From contig JAUCEF010000007.1 in assembly GCA_033558025.1 (NCBI GenBank), positions 1,240,001 to 1,304,000 of the forward strand: a stretch of DNA of 64,000 nucleotides, written 5' to 3'. The notes under the pieces are model-generated. The model worked only from the letters and a program-made list of their open reading frames with translations, was not told where the DNA came from and did not search any database. Origin of the DNA: Phytophthora sp. 'mugwort' (lineage: Eukaryota > Oomycota > Peronosporomycetes > Peronosporales > Peronosporaceae). Made by a program: the position numbers and the translations under genes. Shown piece by piece: positions 23,042 through 34,901 of the stretch. Every line of letters starts with the position of its first letter. Positions within the stretch are counted from its first letter, which is position 1.

Positions 23042-23862
23042 CTTCTTTTGCCTCTACCTCCGATGCTTTGCGCTCGCTTGTGCGGGACAGCGCACCGCTG
23101 CCTCTTTGCAACACCGTCATATGCCTGCCCCAGACTTGCATCGTCTAGTTATTGGTTCCAGAACCGCATTCAACCATAGCTATCGAGCAACTCGACACCC
23201 ACACTGGAGTTTAGACCCGGTACAGCGCTCTGGTCGATGGTAGCGGTTGAACCATTCTTGACCCGCACTCCGCGCAGACATATCTGGCCTTGCTACGATT
23301 TCCACCTAGTCGATACGTGTATTAATGATAGCCATTGCGTGCCACCGGGTTTTATCCAAAAGGTCCAGTGCAGCCAACAGTATTTTGTGCTCACGATCAG
23401 ACTTCCATTGGCTTCGCGGGAAGCGTATCGTTCTTCACAGCATTAGATTTGCTTCGGCACACTCACGCAATTACGGGCTCAGTAGAGTATCGTTGTGGCC
23501 TTTTCCTGGTCATGTGAATACTGCTTTGTCTCAACTCTAGCATGTTCCGTTCGCTTTGGGGGCCACCAGTCAGGGTACGTGTGTAAACCCATCCTTCTGT
23601 CTCAAAACAGTTCATTGTTCGGGGTCACACTATCAGCTCTGCTGTCTCCAAGAAGGGGTATACCTAGCGTACCGTCGGTTTCAGTGATTTTGTGCTACTA
23701 TTCACTCGCCATTTAGCAGCGGTTCATTCTTGACGTTCACCGCTGTTGCGCTTCTGCGATGGAAGCAAAACAACTACTTTATCGGTTGTGGCCGCATAGC
23801 GGCTCATGCCCCCGATTCTCCTCCCTGACGGGGAACCGTGAACCGTCAGAGTGCGTCAGCAA
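23026..23862 (+). repeat. Array, forward-oriented remnant right of the LINE
   Basis: Unit positions 2372-2556 followed by 1-652 in forward orientation; the unit start is at 23211. It has a few private changes (23195, 23281 and 23621). It carries T at 23727, as unit 7 and inverted unit b do. No intact RNA gene lies in this piece. Confidence 0.95.
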
Positions 23863-24117
23863 TATCAACGATAACTCGACTCATGCCCAGGGGTCGGTCC
23901 GTCTCGCCGATCTTGTTTTATGATGTTGTGATGCCACTGCAAGTTACCGCTACGTCACACCGACGCAATGGCGGACCAGAGGTCGCTAGATGCTCGCGTT
24001 TCAGCGTCGCTGTATGTGGGTGCAGCTTTGGGCGGGGTGGTGCTGGTTGCGTTGGTGTGGTGTCCGCTTCAGTCGGCAAGCTTTTGATTGCTCGGTTGAA
24101 CGGTTGAAACTGTTGTC

Positions 24118-24189
24118 GGGGGAATAGCTCAGTGGTAGAGCGCTGGATTCCAGACCCAGCGGTCGGGGGTTCGATCCCCTCTTCCCTCA
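24118..24189 (+). tRNA. tRNA-Trp(CCA), inverted unit a
   Basis: Same tRNA as at 1854-1925, here on the plus strand because the arm is inverted. One base differs just downstream of the gene (near 24207). Confidence 0.92.
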
Positions 24190-24301
24190 TCCTTTGTTCT
24201 TTTGCGAAACCCTTCGTCCCACCTACGCCGCAGTAAAGCAATTGGAGCTACTCTCCCATACTAACGCACTGCTGGCTGCTGCGACCCGAGCAGCACCAAA
24301 T

Positions 24302-24351
24302 AAAAAGTGCGATACTTCTCGATTTATGCGTGTCATCCTTGCGCAGGGGCC

Positions 24352-24382
<31 letters not shown>

Positions 24383-24406
24383 TACGGATGACCACCGAAG
24401 TGGTTC
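24302..24406 (-). ncRNA. U6 spliceosomal snRNA, inverted unit a
   Basis: Same U6 sequence, minus strand, with its upstream TATA and T5 terminator retained. Confidence 0.96.
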
Positions 24407-24625
24407 CTGTCTCCAACATTGCCGCGCGGCTATAAATGTATGGCTTGGGCCTTACATCCAGAACCATTTGCGCTAAAAGAGACGGCACATACATTTATTT
24501 TCCAGCAGACCAGCTTCGTGCTGTCCAAGCGGGTCTGTCAGGTCAACAGCAGTAAGGCAGTGCCCAATCGCTTACGCGGAACGAGCGATGTCGCGGCAGC
24601 GTGAGTGCCGTGGAGAAAAGGAAAA

Positions 24626-24706
24626 CGACAGCTGTGAGATTCGAACTCACGCGGGTTGCCCCATTAACTTAGCAGGCTAACGCCTTAACCACTCGGCCAA
24701 GCTGTC
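24626..24706 (-). tRNA. tRNA-Ser(GCT), inverted unit a
   Basis: Same tRNA-Ser as at 1337-1417, minus strand. Confidence 0.95.
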
Positions 24707-26210
24707 ATCATCAGATTCAAAAGGAAGAACTACCGAACCAATCACCTAACCCCACAAAGAACAATCGACATGCACAACACGCACTAGCATTCAGTCACCA
24801 TCACGACCCCACGCCGCCGTATACCACACGACGCACAGCACAGGACCTCGACAAATACACCAGACGGTCGCCTACAACTTCCTACCCGCGCCAGCATATA
24901 ATTCCTCTCCTTCCCCAAAGCACTCCACGGCGCCACTTATCAAGTTCCGATCGCGGTTTGTCATGTGCCAGAAACGTGATGGCATGTGCGCGGGTGTTAT
25001 CACCCACACAACGATCGGGGGTGGGGGATCAGCAGTTGCGCTCCCTGGTCCGACTGGTCTGGATTTCTCTGGCGGAGCAGCTCATGCTGCTGCGTTTATC
25101 GCACGGCGCACGACGTTGGCCCCGTCGCGGTCTCTACGCGGCACTAGACTTCTGGATATGTTTTCATCCCGCGCTGCAGCAGCCATCAGTCTGTTTCACT
25201 TCGAAGCAATACATCCACGCTAAAACATGAAGCACAGGGCGTTGGCACTTGTGGTAAGTCCCTCAAACGTCGGTCCATATAATAGCAACCAAAATCACGA
25301 TTACCACTACTCAAATGATACGCTGGCTGCAGAAAAATAATGAAATACAATCCAGAGATAACCTTTGTCCAGAAGCATTATCCCCATCGTTGCTGACGCA
25401 CTCTGACGGTTCACGGTTCCCCGTCAGGGAGGAGAATCGGGGGCATGAGCCGCTATGCGGCCACAACCGATAAAGTAGTTGTTTTGCTTCCATCGCAGAA
25501 GCGCAACAGCGGTGAACGTCAAGAGTGAACCGCTGCTAAATGGCGAGTGAATAGTAGCACAAAATCACTGAAACCGACGGTACGCTAGGTATACCCCTTC
25601 TTGGAGACAGCAGAGCTGATAGTGTGACCACGAACAATGAACTGTTTTGAGACAGAAGGATGGGTTTACACACGTACCCTGACTGGTGGCCCCCAAAGCG
25701 AACGGAACATGCTAGAGTTGAGACAAAGCAGTATTCACATGACCAGGAAAAGGCCACAACGATACTCTACTGAGCCCGTAATTGCGTGAGTGTGCCGAAG
25801 CAAATCTAATGCTGTGAAGAACGATACGCTTCCCGCGAAGCCAATGGAAGTCTGATCGTGAGCACAAAATACTGTTGGCTGCACTGGACCTTTTGGATAA
25901 AACCCGGTGGCACGCAATGGCTATCATTGATACACGTATCGACTAGGTGGAAATCGTAGCAAGGCCAGACATGTCTGCGCGGAGTGCGGGTCAAGAATGG
26001 TTCAACCGCTACCATCGACCAGAGCGCTGTACCGGGTCTAAACTCCAGTGTGGGTGCCGAGTTGCTCGATAGCTATGGTTGAATGCGGTTCTGGAACCAA
26101 TAACTAGACGATGCAAGTCTGGGGCAGGCATATGACGGTGTTGCAAAGAGGCAGCGGTGCGCTGTCCCGCACAAGCGAGCGCAAAGCATCGGAGGTAGAG
26201 GCAAAAGAAG

Positions 26211-26282
26211 AGCCCCCAGGCGGGATCGAACCACCGACCTTTCGCTTACGAAGCGAGTGCTCTACCACTGAGCTATAGGGGC
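26211..26282 (-). tRNA. tRNA-Thr(CGT), inverted unit b
   Basis: Same tRNA-Thr as at 2316-2387, minus strand. Confidence 0.93.
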
Positions 26283-26673
26283 TTACTGGCAGCATAACAA
26301 TAAACAACAACTACGAACGACAAAAAAACACATCAAATATACAAGCACTCCGCAAACATCAACGCGCACGCAAGACACACCACACATTTTGCACCCCGCC
26401 ATTCAACCACGTCAGCAATATCAACGATAACTCGACTCATGCCCAGGGGTCGGTCCGTCTCGCCGATCTTGTTTTATGATGTTGTGATGCCACTGCAAGT
26501 TACCGCTACGTCACACCGACGCAATGGCGGACCAGAGGTCGCTAGATGCTCGCGTTTCAGCGTCGCTGTATGTGGGTGCAGCTTTGGGCGGGGTGGTGCT
26601 GGTTGCGTTGGTGTGGTGTCCGCTTCAGTCGGCAAGCTTTTGATTGCTCGGTTGAACGGTTGAAACTGTTGTC

Positions 26674-26745
26674 GGGGGAATAGCTCAGTGGTAGAGCGCT
26701 GGATTCCAGACCCAGCGGTCGGGGGTTCGATCCCCTCTTCCCTCA
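26674..26745 (+). tRNA. tRNA-Trp(CCA), inverted unit b
   Basis: Same tRNA-Trp as at 1854-1925, plus strand. Confidence 0.92.
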
Positions 26746-26857
26746 TCCTTTGTTCTTTTGCGAACCCCTTCGTCCCACCTACGCCGCAGTAAAGCAATTG
26801 GAGCTACTCTCCCATACTAACGCACTGCTGGCTGCTGCGACCCGAGCAGCACCAAAT

Positions 26858-26907
26858 AAAAAGTGCGATACTTCTCGATTTATGCGTGTCATCCTTGCGC
26901 AGGGGCC

Positions 26908-26938
<31 letters not shown>

Positions 26939-26962
26939 TACGGATGACCACCGAAGTGGTTC
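26858..26962 (-). ncRNA. U6 spliceosomal snRNA, inverted unit b
   Basis: Same U6 sequence, minus strand. Confidence 0.96.
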
Positions 26963-27181
26963 CTGTCTCCAACATTGCCGCGCGGCTATAAATGTATGGC
27001 TTGGGCCTTACATCCAGAACCATTTGCGCTAAAAGAGACGGCACATACATTTATTTTCCAGCAGACCAGCTTCGTGCTGTCCAAGCGGGTCTGTCAGGTC
27101 AACAGCAGTAAGGCAGTGCCCAATCGCTTACGCGGAACGAGCGATGTCGCGGCAGCGTGAGTGCCGTGGAGAAAAGGAAAA

Positions 27182-27262
27182 CGACAGCTGTGAGATTCGA
27201 ACTCACGCGGGTTGCCCCATTAACTTAGCAGGCTAACGCCTTAACCACTCGGCCAAGCTGTC
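27182..27262 (-). tRNA. tRNA-Ser(GCT), inverted unit b
   Basis: Same tRNA-Ser, minus strand. Confidence 0.95.
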
Positions 27263-28766
27263 ATCATCAGATTCAAAAGGAAGAACTACCGAACCACTCA
27301 CCTAACCCCACAAAGAACAATCGACATGCACAACACGCACTAGCATTCAGTCACCATCACGACCCCACGCCGCCGTATACCACACGACGCACAGCACAGG
27401 ACCTCGACAAATACACCAGACGGTCGCCTACAACTTCCTACCCGCGCCAGCATATAATTCCTCTCCTTCCCCAAAGCACTCCACGGCGCCACTTATCAAG
27501 TTCCGATCGCGGTTTGTCATGTGCCAGAAACGTGATGGCATGTGCGCGGGTGTTATCACCCACACAACGATCGGGGGTGGGGGATCAGCAGTTGCGCTCC
27601 CTGGTCCGACTGGTCTGGATTTCTCTGGCGGAGCAGCTCATGCTGCTGCGTTTATCGCACGGCGCACGACGTTGGCCCCGTCGCGGTCTCTACGCGGCAC
27701 TAGACTTCTGGATATGTTTTCATCCCGCGCTGCAGCAGCCATCAGTCTGTTTCACTTCGAAGCAATACATCCACGCTAAAACATGAAGCACAGGGCGTTG
27801 GCACTTGTGGTAAGTCCCTCAAACGTCGGTCCATATAATAGCAACCAAAATCACGATTACCACTACTCAAATGATACGCTGGCTGCAGAAAAATAATGAA
27901 ATACAATCCAGAGATAACCTTTGTCCGGAAGCATTATCCCCATCGTTGCTGACGCACTCTGACGGTTCACGGTTCCCCGTCAGGGAGGAGAATCGGGGGC
28001 ATGAGCCGCTATGCGGCCACAACCGATAAATTAGTTGTTTTGCTTCCATCGCAGAAGCGCAACAGCGGTGAACGTCAAGAATGAACCGCTGCTAAATGGC
28101 GAGTGAATAGTAGCACAAAATCACTGAAACCGACGGTACGCTAGGTATACCCCTTCTTGGAGACAGCAGAGCTGATAGTGTGACCACGAACAATGAACTG
28201 TTTTGAGACAGAAGGATGGGTTTACACACGTACCCTGACTGGTGGCCCCCAAAGCGAACGGAACATGCTAGAGTTGAGACAAAGCAGTATTCACATGACC
28301 AGGAAAAGGCCACAACGATAATCTACTGAGCCCGTAATTGCGTGAGTGTGCCGAAGCAAATCTAATGCTGTGAAGAACGATACGCTTCCCGCGAAGCCAA
28401 TGGAAGTCTGATCGTGAGCACAAAATACTGTTGGCTGCACTGGACCTTTTGGATAAAACCCGGTGGCACGCAATGGCTATCATTGATACACGTATCGACT
28501 AGGTGGAAATCGTAGCAAGGCCAGACATGTCTGCGCGGAGTGCGGGTCAAGAATGGTTCAACCGCTACCATCGACCAGAGCGCTGTACCGGGTCTAAACT
28601 CCAGTGTGGGTGCCGAGTTGCTCGATAGCTATGGTTGAATGCGGTTCTGGAACCAATAACTAGACGATGCAAGTCTGGGGCAGGCATATGACGGTGTTGC
28701 AAAGAGGCAGCGGTGCGCTGTCCCGCACAAGCGAGCGCAAAGCATCGGAGGTAGAGGCAAAAGAAG

Positions 28767-28838
28767 AGCCCCCAGGCGGGATCGAACCACCGACCTTTCG
28801 CTTACGAAGCGAGTGCTCTACCACTGAGCTATAGGGGC
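28767..28838 (-). tRNA. tRNA-Thr(CGT), inverted unit c
   Basis: Same tRNA-Thr, minus strand; one base differs about 25 bp upstream (near 28864). Confidence 0.93.
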
Positions 28839-29229
28839 TTACTGGCAGCATAACAATAAACAACGACTACGAACGACAAAAAAACACATCAAATATACAA
28901 GCACTCCGCAAACATCAACGCGCACGCAAGACACACCACACATTTTGCACCCCGCCATTCAACCACGTCAGCAATATCAACGATAACTCGACTCATGCCC
29001 AGGGGTCGGTCCGTCTCGCCGATCTTGTTTTATGATGTTGTGATGCCACTGCAAGTTACCGCTACGTCACACCGACGCAATGGCGGACCAGAGGTCGCTA
29101 GATGCTCGCGTTTCAGCGTCGCTGTATGTGGGTGCAGCTTTGGGCGGGGTGGTGCTGGTTGCGTTGGTGTGGTGTCCGCTTCAGTCGGCAAGCTTTTGAT
29201 TGCTCGGTTGAACGGTTGAAACTGTTGTC

Positions 29230-29301
29230 GGGGGAATAGCTCAGTGGTAGAGCGCTGGATTCCAGACCCAGCGGTCGGGGGTTCGATCCCCTCTTCCCTC
29301 A
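29230..29301 (+). tRNA. tRNA-Trp(CCA), inverted unit c
   Basis: Same tRNA-Trp, plus strand. Confidence 0.92.
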
Positions 29302-29413
29302 TCCTTTGTTCTTTTGCGAACCCCTTCGTCCCACCTACGCCGCAGTAAAGCAATTGGAGCTACTCTCCCATACTAACGCACTGCTGGCTGCTGCGACCCG
29401 AGCAGCACCAAAT

Positions 29414-29463
29414 AAAAAGTGCGATACTTCTCGATTTATGCGTGTCATCCTTGCGCAGGGGCC

Positions 29464-29494
<31 letters not shown>

Positions 29495-29518
29495 TACGGA
29501 TGACCACCGAAGTGGTTC
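29414..29518 (-). ncRNA. U6 spliceosomal snRNA, inverted unit c
   Basis: U6 core identical to the other copies. Two bases differ right at or just before the inferred 5' end (29519-29520), next to the transcription start. Confidence 0.94.
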
Positions 29519-29737
29519 CCCTCTCCAACATTGCCGCGCGGCTATAAATGTATGGCTTGGGCCTTACATCCAGAACCATTTGCGCTAAAAGAGACGGCAC
29601 ATACATTTATTTTCCAGCAGACCAGCTTCGTGCTGTCCAAGCGGGTCTGTCAGGTCAACAGCAGTAAGGCAGTGCCCAATCGCTTACGCGGAACGAGCGA
29701 TGTCGCGGCAGCGTGAGTGCCGTGGAGAAAAGGAAAA

Positions 29738-29818
29738 CGACAGCTGTGAGATTCGAACTCACGCGGGTTGCCCCATTAACTTAGCAGGCTAACGCCTTAA
29801 CCACTCGGCCAAGCTGTC
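29738..29818 (-). tRNA. tRNA-Ser(GCT), inverted unit c
   Basis: Same tRNA-Ser, minus strand. Confidence 0.95.
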
Positions 29819-30590
29819 ATCATCAGATTCAAAAGGAAGAACTACCGAACCACTCACCTAACCCCACAAAGAACAATCGACATGCACAACACGCACTAGC
29901 ATTCAGTCACCATCACGACCCCACGCCGCCGTATACCACACGACGCACAGCACAGGACCTCGACAAATACACCAGACGGTCGCCTACAACTTCCTACCCG
30001 CGCCAGCATATAATTCCTCTCCTTCCCCAAAGCACTCCACGGCGCCACTTATCAAGTTCCGATCGCGGTTTGTCATGTGCCAGAAACGTGATGGCATGTG
30101 CGCGGGTGTTATCACCCACACAACGATCGGGGGTGGGGGATCAGCAGTTGCGCTCCCTGGTCCGACTGGTCTGGATTTCTCTGGCGGAGCAGCTCATGCT
30201 GCTGCGTTTATCGCACGGCGCACGACGTTGGCCCCGTCGCGGTCTCTACGCGGCACTAGACTTCTGGATATGTTTTCATCCCGCGCTGCAGCAGCCATCA
30301 GTCTGTTTCACTTCGAAGCAATACATCCACGCTAAAACATGAAGCACAGGGCGTTGGCACTTGTGGTAAGTCCCTCAAACGTCGGTCCATATAATAGCAA
30401 CCAAAATCACGATTACCACTACTCAAATGATACGCTGGCTGCAGAAAAATAATGAAATACAATCCAGAGATAACCTTTGTCCAGAAGCATTATCCCCATC
30501 GTTGCTGACGCACTCTGACGGTTCACGGTTCCCCGTCAGGGAGGAGAATCGGGGGCATGAGCCGCTATGCGGCCACAACCGATAAAGTAG

Positions 30591-30787
30591 AGTGTTTCGT
30601 CGCTGGGTACGCGTGATGTTTCCTGGAATTTTGGTGGCGCTACTTTTCAATGGTAGCCCACTTTCGCTTTTTGAATTAGGGAGAGGCGTGCGACAAGGAG
30701 ACCCTCTCTCCCCCGGTCTGTTCGTGCTTTACGCGGAACCTTTGCTGAACTTGATTCGCGCCAAGATGAATGATGCTGGATTGCGTG
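30591..30787 (+). mobile_element. LINE RT fragment at the end of the inverted arm
   Basis: About 190 bp align without gaps to 19781-19970 of the LINE inside the array (offset 10,810) with scattered substitutions. They encode the RT segment with GVRQGDPLSPGLF and LNLIRAKM. Similarity ends near 30781-30787. It is a piece of another, diverged copy of the same LINE family, fused directly to unit position 564 of the array. Confidence 0.9.
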
Positions 30788-30832
30788 TCCAACTGCCGCA
30801 TTCCTACCTTTCGACTTCGGTAGAAGAAAAAG

Positions 30833-32200
30833 CTATTTTTCTGGTTTCACTTCTAACATGGCATTCCTGTCGAGCGTAGGGCTGCTACACAATCGATATT
30901 TGTACCACGAGCGGCATGAGAAGATGTATCGATACGCTATCCTCCCATCGGATGATCCAGTGTCTCTATGCGGTGATTGTTGTGCTTGCCCAGTTTCTTC
31001 TTCAATTTGGCTTGATCCTCTTTTGTTAGATCGGGTGTCGGGAGACGAGTCGGTGCCCCGCACTAGTACACATAAGTTATATGTGATTATTGGACCGTCG
31101 AGCAGGAAAGTCAATCCATGCTTGTGGGGTTCAATAACGCTGAGCCGTCCTTGCTTCAGAAGAAACATGAAGCGGTCTTGAAGTACTCGGTTTGGCTTCG
31201 ACAAATTAAACAACATCACGCCCCTCGAGCTATGGCGGCACATTAGAGCTAACTGCTCAGCTGAAGCTACCAACTTCAACAGCGTTCTTTGTGAATAGTC
31301 CAACATGATCGCGTTGTTGAACTGCTCTACTGGATTGTTTGTCTCCGCGAATAGCGTTGGGGAATGATAGCAAGACCAGTTGCAGAAGGTGAAGTCGATC
31401 CATTGCTTGTTGAAGCATCCGGCGAAGCTGTTGGGTTCAGGACGTGCAGTCCAGGCTGCTAACGCTAAATCGATCTGGGCTTCAAACGCCGTAGCATCCC
31501 GCGCGTAGTGCATGCGATAAAGGTGACTTGAATACCAACAATACTGTATCCGCTCAAAACTCGAGATTCAGTCCGCTACATTCTTGGCCAGGCGAAGAAA
31601 ACACATTAAGAATGTCACTGCATCTTCGTCAGTGCGCTTGGTAGATGCGACATTCACCACAACGTTATACTAAGTTTTGTCAGCGTCGCCCGTACAGTAG
31701 CGAATGTTCGGATGTTCTCCAGCGATAACCTTGTACCAGCTCCGTACCTACTGGCCACGTTGTCTGTTGAGATGACACGAATATTGCCACCAGGTGGAAT
31801 GAGCGAGACTGATCGGAGATGTCGATGACAAGAATCGGGTATCCCGGTTGCTCTAATTTGTAGGTAGTATCGATGCGAAAGACATAGTCTACCGCGTAGC
31901 GCAACATTTTCATCATATTAGGAGAGGAATCCCAACAATTCTTGTGTCTTCGTCCACGCCTACACGGCTGCCATCTTCATTGAATCGGTAACCGAAAGCA
32001 AATGCAACACCGTCCTGCATGTCCAGCTTAATATGTGGCTTCTTCACAAGCTTCACTATGCCATCCAAGAAGTCGGTTTCATTGAGAGATGTACTATATC
32101 CACTCGGAAAAAAGTACTTTTCTATACAAAATTTCCGCTGCGCTTCGAATCGTAATCTGGAGCGTTATAGGAGATCAGAGGAGCGACTTTTCAAAGTAAT
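30833..32200 (-). pseudogene. MULE-type (Mutator-like) transposase remnant
   Basis: Read on the minus strand, the pieces resemble a Mutator-like transposase in order. An N-terminal part (about 32140-31930) has FAFGYRFNEDG and a DEDTRIVGI stretch. The DDE start (31916-31680) has RIDTTYKLEQPGYPILVI and FHLVAIFVSSQ, which carries a candidate first catalytic Asp. A C-terminal part (31513-30833) has FAETNNPVEQFNNAI and a downstream Cys-containing SWIM-like stretch. Stops and frameshifts separate the pieces, and the region between them (31514-31679) is missing part of the core. I see no clear terminal inverted repeats. Confidence 0.7.
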
Positions 32201-32251
32201 AACTGAACTTTTACTTACAAGAAGAACAAGAACGAGATGATTGACAATTTT

Positions 32252-33700
32252 CTATGGGGCGTGCATATTTCGCCCCGTCAGACCAAAGAAGCACATCATA
32301 CCAAGGAGAGCTACTTGGGGTACAAGGTGCTTCTGAGTGGCCGTATGTCGGTGGTGAAGGTTGGGGTGGGATATGTTGTAGCGACGGAGCAGGTAGTACT
32401 TCGGCGTTGGCTTCGATCGTGTTGAGAGCCCGTTTGTAGGCATCTGTGTTGCACAAGAGTACGCTAGGAGACGGCCAACCAATGACAAAGCATGCTTTTT
32501 GAAGCCGTTCTTGTCATCGTGGAAAATTGTTTTCTCGAGCACCGACTGGCGAGTCAAAAATGTTTTCTCGAGAGCGTCTCGTGACGTTATGGCGAATGCG
32601 TGCTTCACCTCGACGATAAACTCCTCGATGGTGCGTGGACGTGTTCTGGACTGGAGCGACTGGATGCAACAGAAAAGCCGAGATCCAGCACGTTGTAGTC
32701 TGGGCTCTACTTGGGCTGGCTCCATCAGCTCGCCTTCGTGGCCATCGTGATCTTCCAGCCCCCCCCCCCCGCAGCGAGTACTTCAGTGTCGTCTTCCAGG
32801 ACGTGGGGCTTCGCATTGCCTTGCTGGATACGAATCGCCATGTGCTTCGGGTCTAGGGGCCACACCGCCTTGATCGCTGGGCACACATCGTTCACGAGCA
32901 TCCGACGATACTTGAGCCGATCAATCGTGCATGGCTGGTCGGCTACGACGCCTGCAGGCCGATTGATGCTGGTGTACTTGGTGAGGTAGGCTCGAGGACG
33001 GACCATATTCAATTTTATCGTCCCATTCGCCGCGGGGTCGCACCGCAGCAACAAGAAACATGATCTTAATAATGTAACGCTTCCTTTGCACATGCTGAAC
33101 CGAGGGGGGGGGGGGCAGGACTTTTCGTCCTTGTCCGTCATAATTTAGCGCTTCTGGCCAATTTTCTTTTCGTAAAACCACTTTTCGTCGATGTGGACTA
33201 CGTCATATATTACCTTTAGTCCGACACATTTCGTTAGGTAATTGAATCACGTGGCTAACGCAGAATTTGAGTCGACCATCTGGTGTTTGTCGGTGAGGAG
33301 GGGCCGTGTCTGCAGGAGCACAGGGCGCATGAAGCCCTAGCGGAGGAGTAGCTGGATCATAAGAGCTGGTCTCCGTCGCGACCTCAAGCCTCTCCTGGTG
33401 CTTGAGGTCAGTAGCGGAATTTAGCGCATAGATCTCCACGCAGTCCTTCTTCTTGCGGCTGCGTTGGTTTGAGCGAGAATTGATTAAGGCGGCACGCTTC
33501 GCCGCCATAGATTGTCGCCCGCGCGTCCAAATCCGCTCGACCACCTTGCGGTTGATGCCGAGTTCATCGGCAACGCGGATAAGCGTCCTATGCTCGAGGA
33601 TTCCGTTCTTGCTCCGGCACAGGAGCGTCTCCCACACAGTGTATCTTAGACGGATTCAGCTCTCATCGCATTTGTACGGGCCTTGGAGGTGTCGTGGTCG
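32252..33700 (-). pseudogene. Tc1/mariner-type transposase remnant
   Basis: Minus-strand pieces follow mariner order. The HTH region (33637-33500) contains VADELGINRKVVERIW. The first catalytic block is DVVHIDEKWFY (about 33200-33160). A middle block has MFLVAAVRPRGEWD-like sequence and QQGNAKPH, where the family has QQDNA.PH, so the second catalytic Asp is now Gly. The C-terminal part (32725-32450) has IQSLQ, TIEEFIVEVKHAF and KTFLTRQSVLEKT. Frameshifts and C12/G12 runs (32759-32770 and 33104-33115) break the frame. The element is dead. Confidence 0.75.
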
Positions 33701-34677
33701 CCGGCGCTGATTGAGAAATGAGCCTGCTCCAGAGTTTGCGGTCAGAGTGTTTGGATGGCATCTGTTAAATTTGGCGCGAAACTCGAGATTTAAAAAGCCT
33801 CTCATTCGATTTAAACGGGTATCGATTTAATATGGAGCATATCCGATTAAAAAAGGACTTCATTTTCCGAGCGGAGGTACTACATTTGAGTGGCCGACAA
33901 ATATTTGGAATTGGAATAAAATTGGTGACTAGTTTCTGTGTGGCCGAAATGGTCTAGCATGTTGTTGTTGATACGATTAAGTTCGATCTCATTGAAATCA
34001 ACGGCACCGCATACGACGTCATCTCACGAGTTAATCCTATGAAGGTGTCATTCGTGTGGAGGTAGGTGGTCTGCGGGAGAGGTGGTTGATTTTTGGATAT
34101 GTGCGTTGACCACTCAATCGACGTCCCGTTAAATCGCCACAACTCCCAAAATTGAGCTTAAACTTTGGAATAAGCTAATCCTTGTGTATCAAGGATAATA
34201 CGTAGGTGGCTGTGCGTGATCTGTTACCTCTATTCGCTTTTGGCTCCCTTTGTCCATTTCAATGCCACTTTGTCCGATTATGACATGTGTGGTTGATTGT
34301 CTGTCACTTATTGCCCATTCCAATGCAGCTCTTTGTGCGAATAACGCGGAGGCAAACCCAGGATCCAACATCGCGCTCCAGGCAAGTCGCGTACGAGCCA
34401 TACCGGGTATAGGGGTATGTTACTTGCGAGCGCAGAGAGCCTGGGCGTGGTTTACAGTGTTTCTCGTAAGGTAAAGAACCAGTTTAAGTCAGGACCAGAG
34501 AAGGTCTGCAACCAATACTTACCTCACAAATCGATTGTGAGAGTTTCAATTGCCTAGTCGATATTTGTGGTGTTATAGGAATTTCACATGGTTTCCTGGT
34601 TCTAATAGGCTTGGTTTGAGTGCGTTCCAACTAAACAATTCCGACTTGGCAGAAAATCAGATTAGGGTAATTTGCTT
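33701..34677. other. AT-rich noncoding stretch
   Basis: About 980 bp between two transposase remnants. I see no gene: short frames lack similarity I recognise and base composition is AT-rich. It is probably decayed transposon flank. Confidence 0.45.
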
Positions 34678-34888
34678 CAGTATTACTCCGGATATAAAAC
34701 ATCCAATCTGATCCTTTCGGCTAACTCCGATATTTCTCTATATAAGTCTATATTTTCGAGGGACACTAAATTATTGTGGAAACCGAGTAGAATGTCCGTT
34801 CCTTGGCACCCGCAGATATACTAAAAAGTCAATGTAAATTGGAGTTTACGAAATTGATAAAACTGGATATAAATCTAAAGTAATACTG
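34678..34888. mobile_element. Possible MITE with 10-bp terminal inverted repeats
   Basis: CAGTATTACT at 34678-34687 is matched by its exact reverse complement AGTAATACTG at 34879-34888, with weaker similarity further inward. The 211-bp AT-rich interval has no coding frame. The CAGT ends resemble Tc1-type termini, but I see no TA duplication, so the call is tentative. Confidence 0.35.
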
Positions 34889-34901
34889 AGTTTAAACGGC
34901 A

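Larger units (their letters stand above)
23854..30590 (-). repeat. Array, inverted arm of tRNA/U6 units
   Basis: The 2,556-bp unit now reads on the minus strand: unit a (23854-26041, from unit position 2189 down to 1), unit b (26042-28597, complete) and unit c (28598-30590, down to unit position 564). All three share the 1-bp deletion of unit 7 and have arm-specific changes, such as G instead of A near 24988, 27544 and 30100 on the + strand. Units b and c carry the extra T before tRNA-Thr. Unit b also shares two further substitutions with unit 7. Confidence 0.97.

Noticed and set aside
1..30590. 5S rRNA, SRP RNA, RNase P or telomerase RNA in the array
   Set aside because: I looked for their conserved cores and saw none; the search by eye is not exhaustive.
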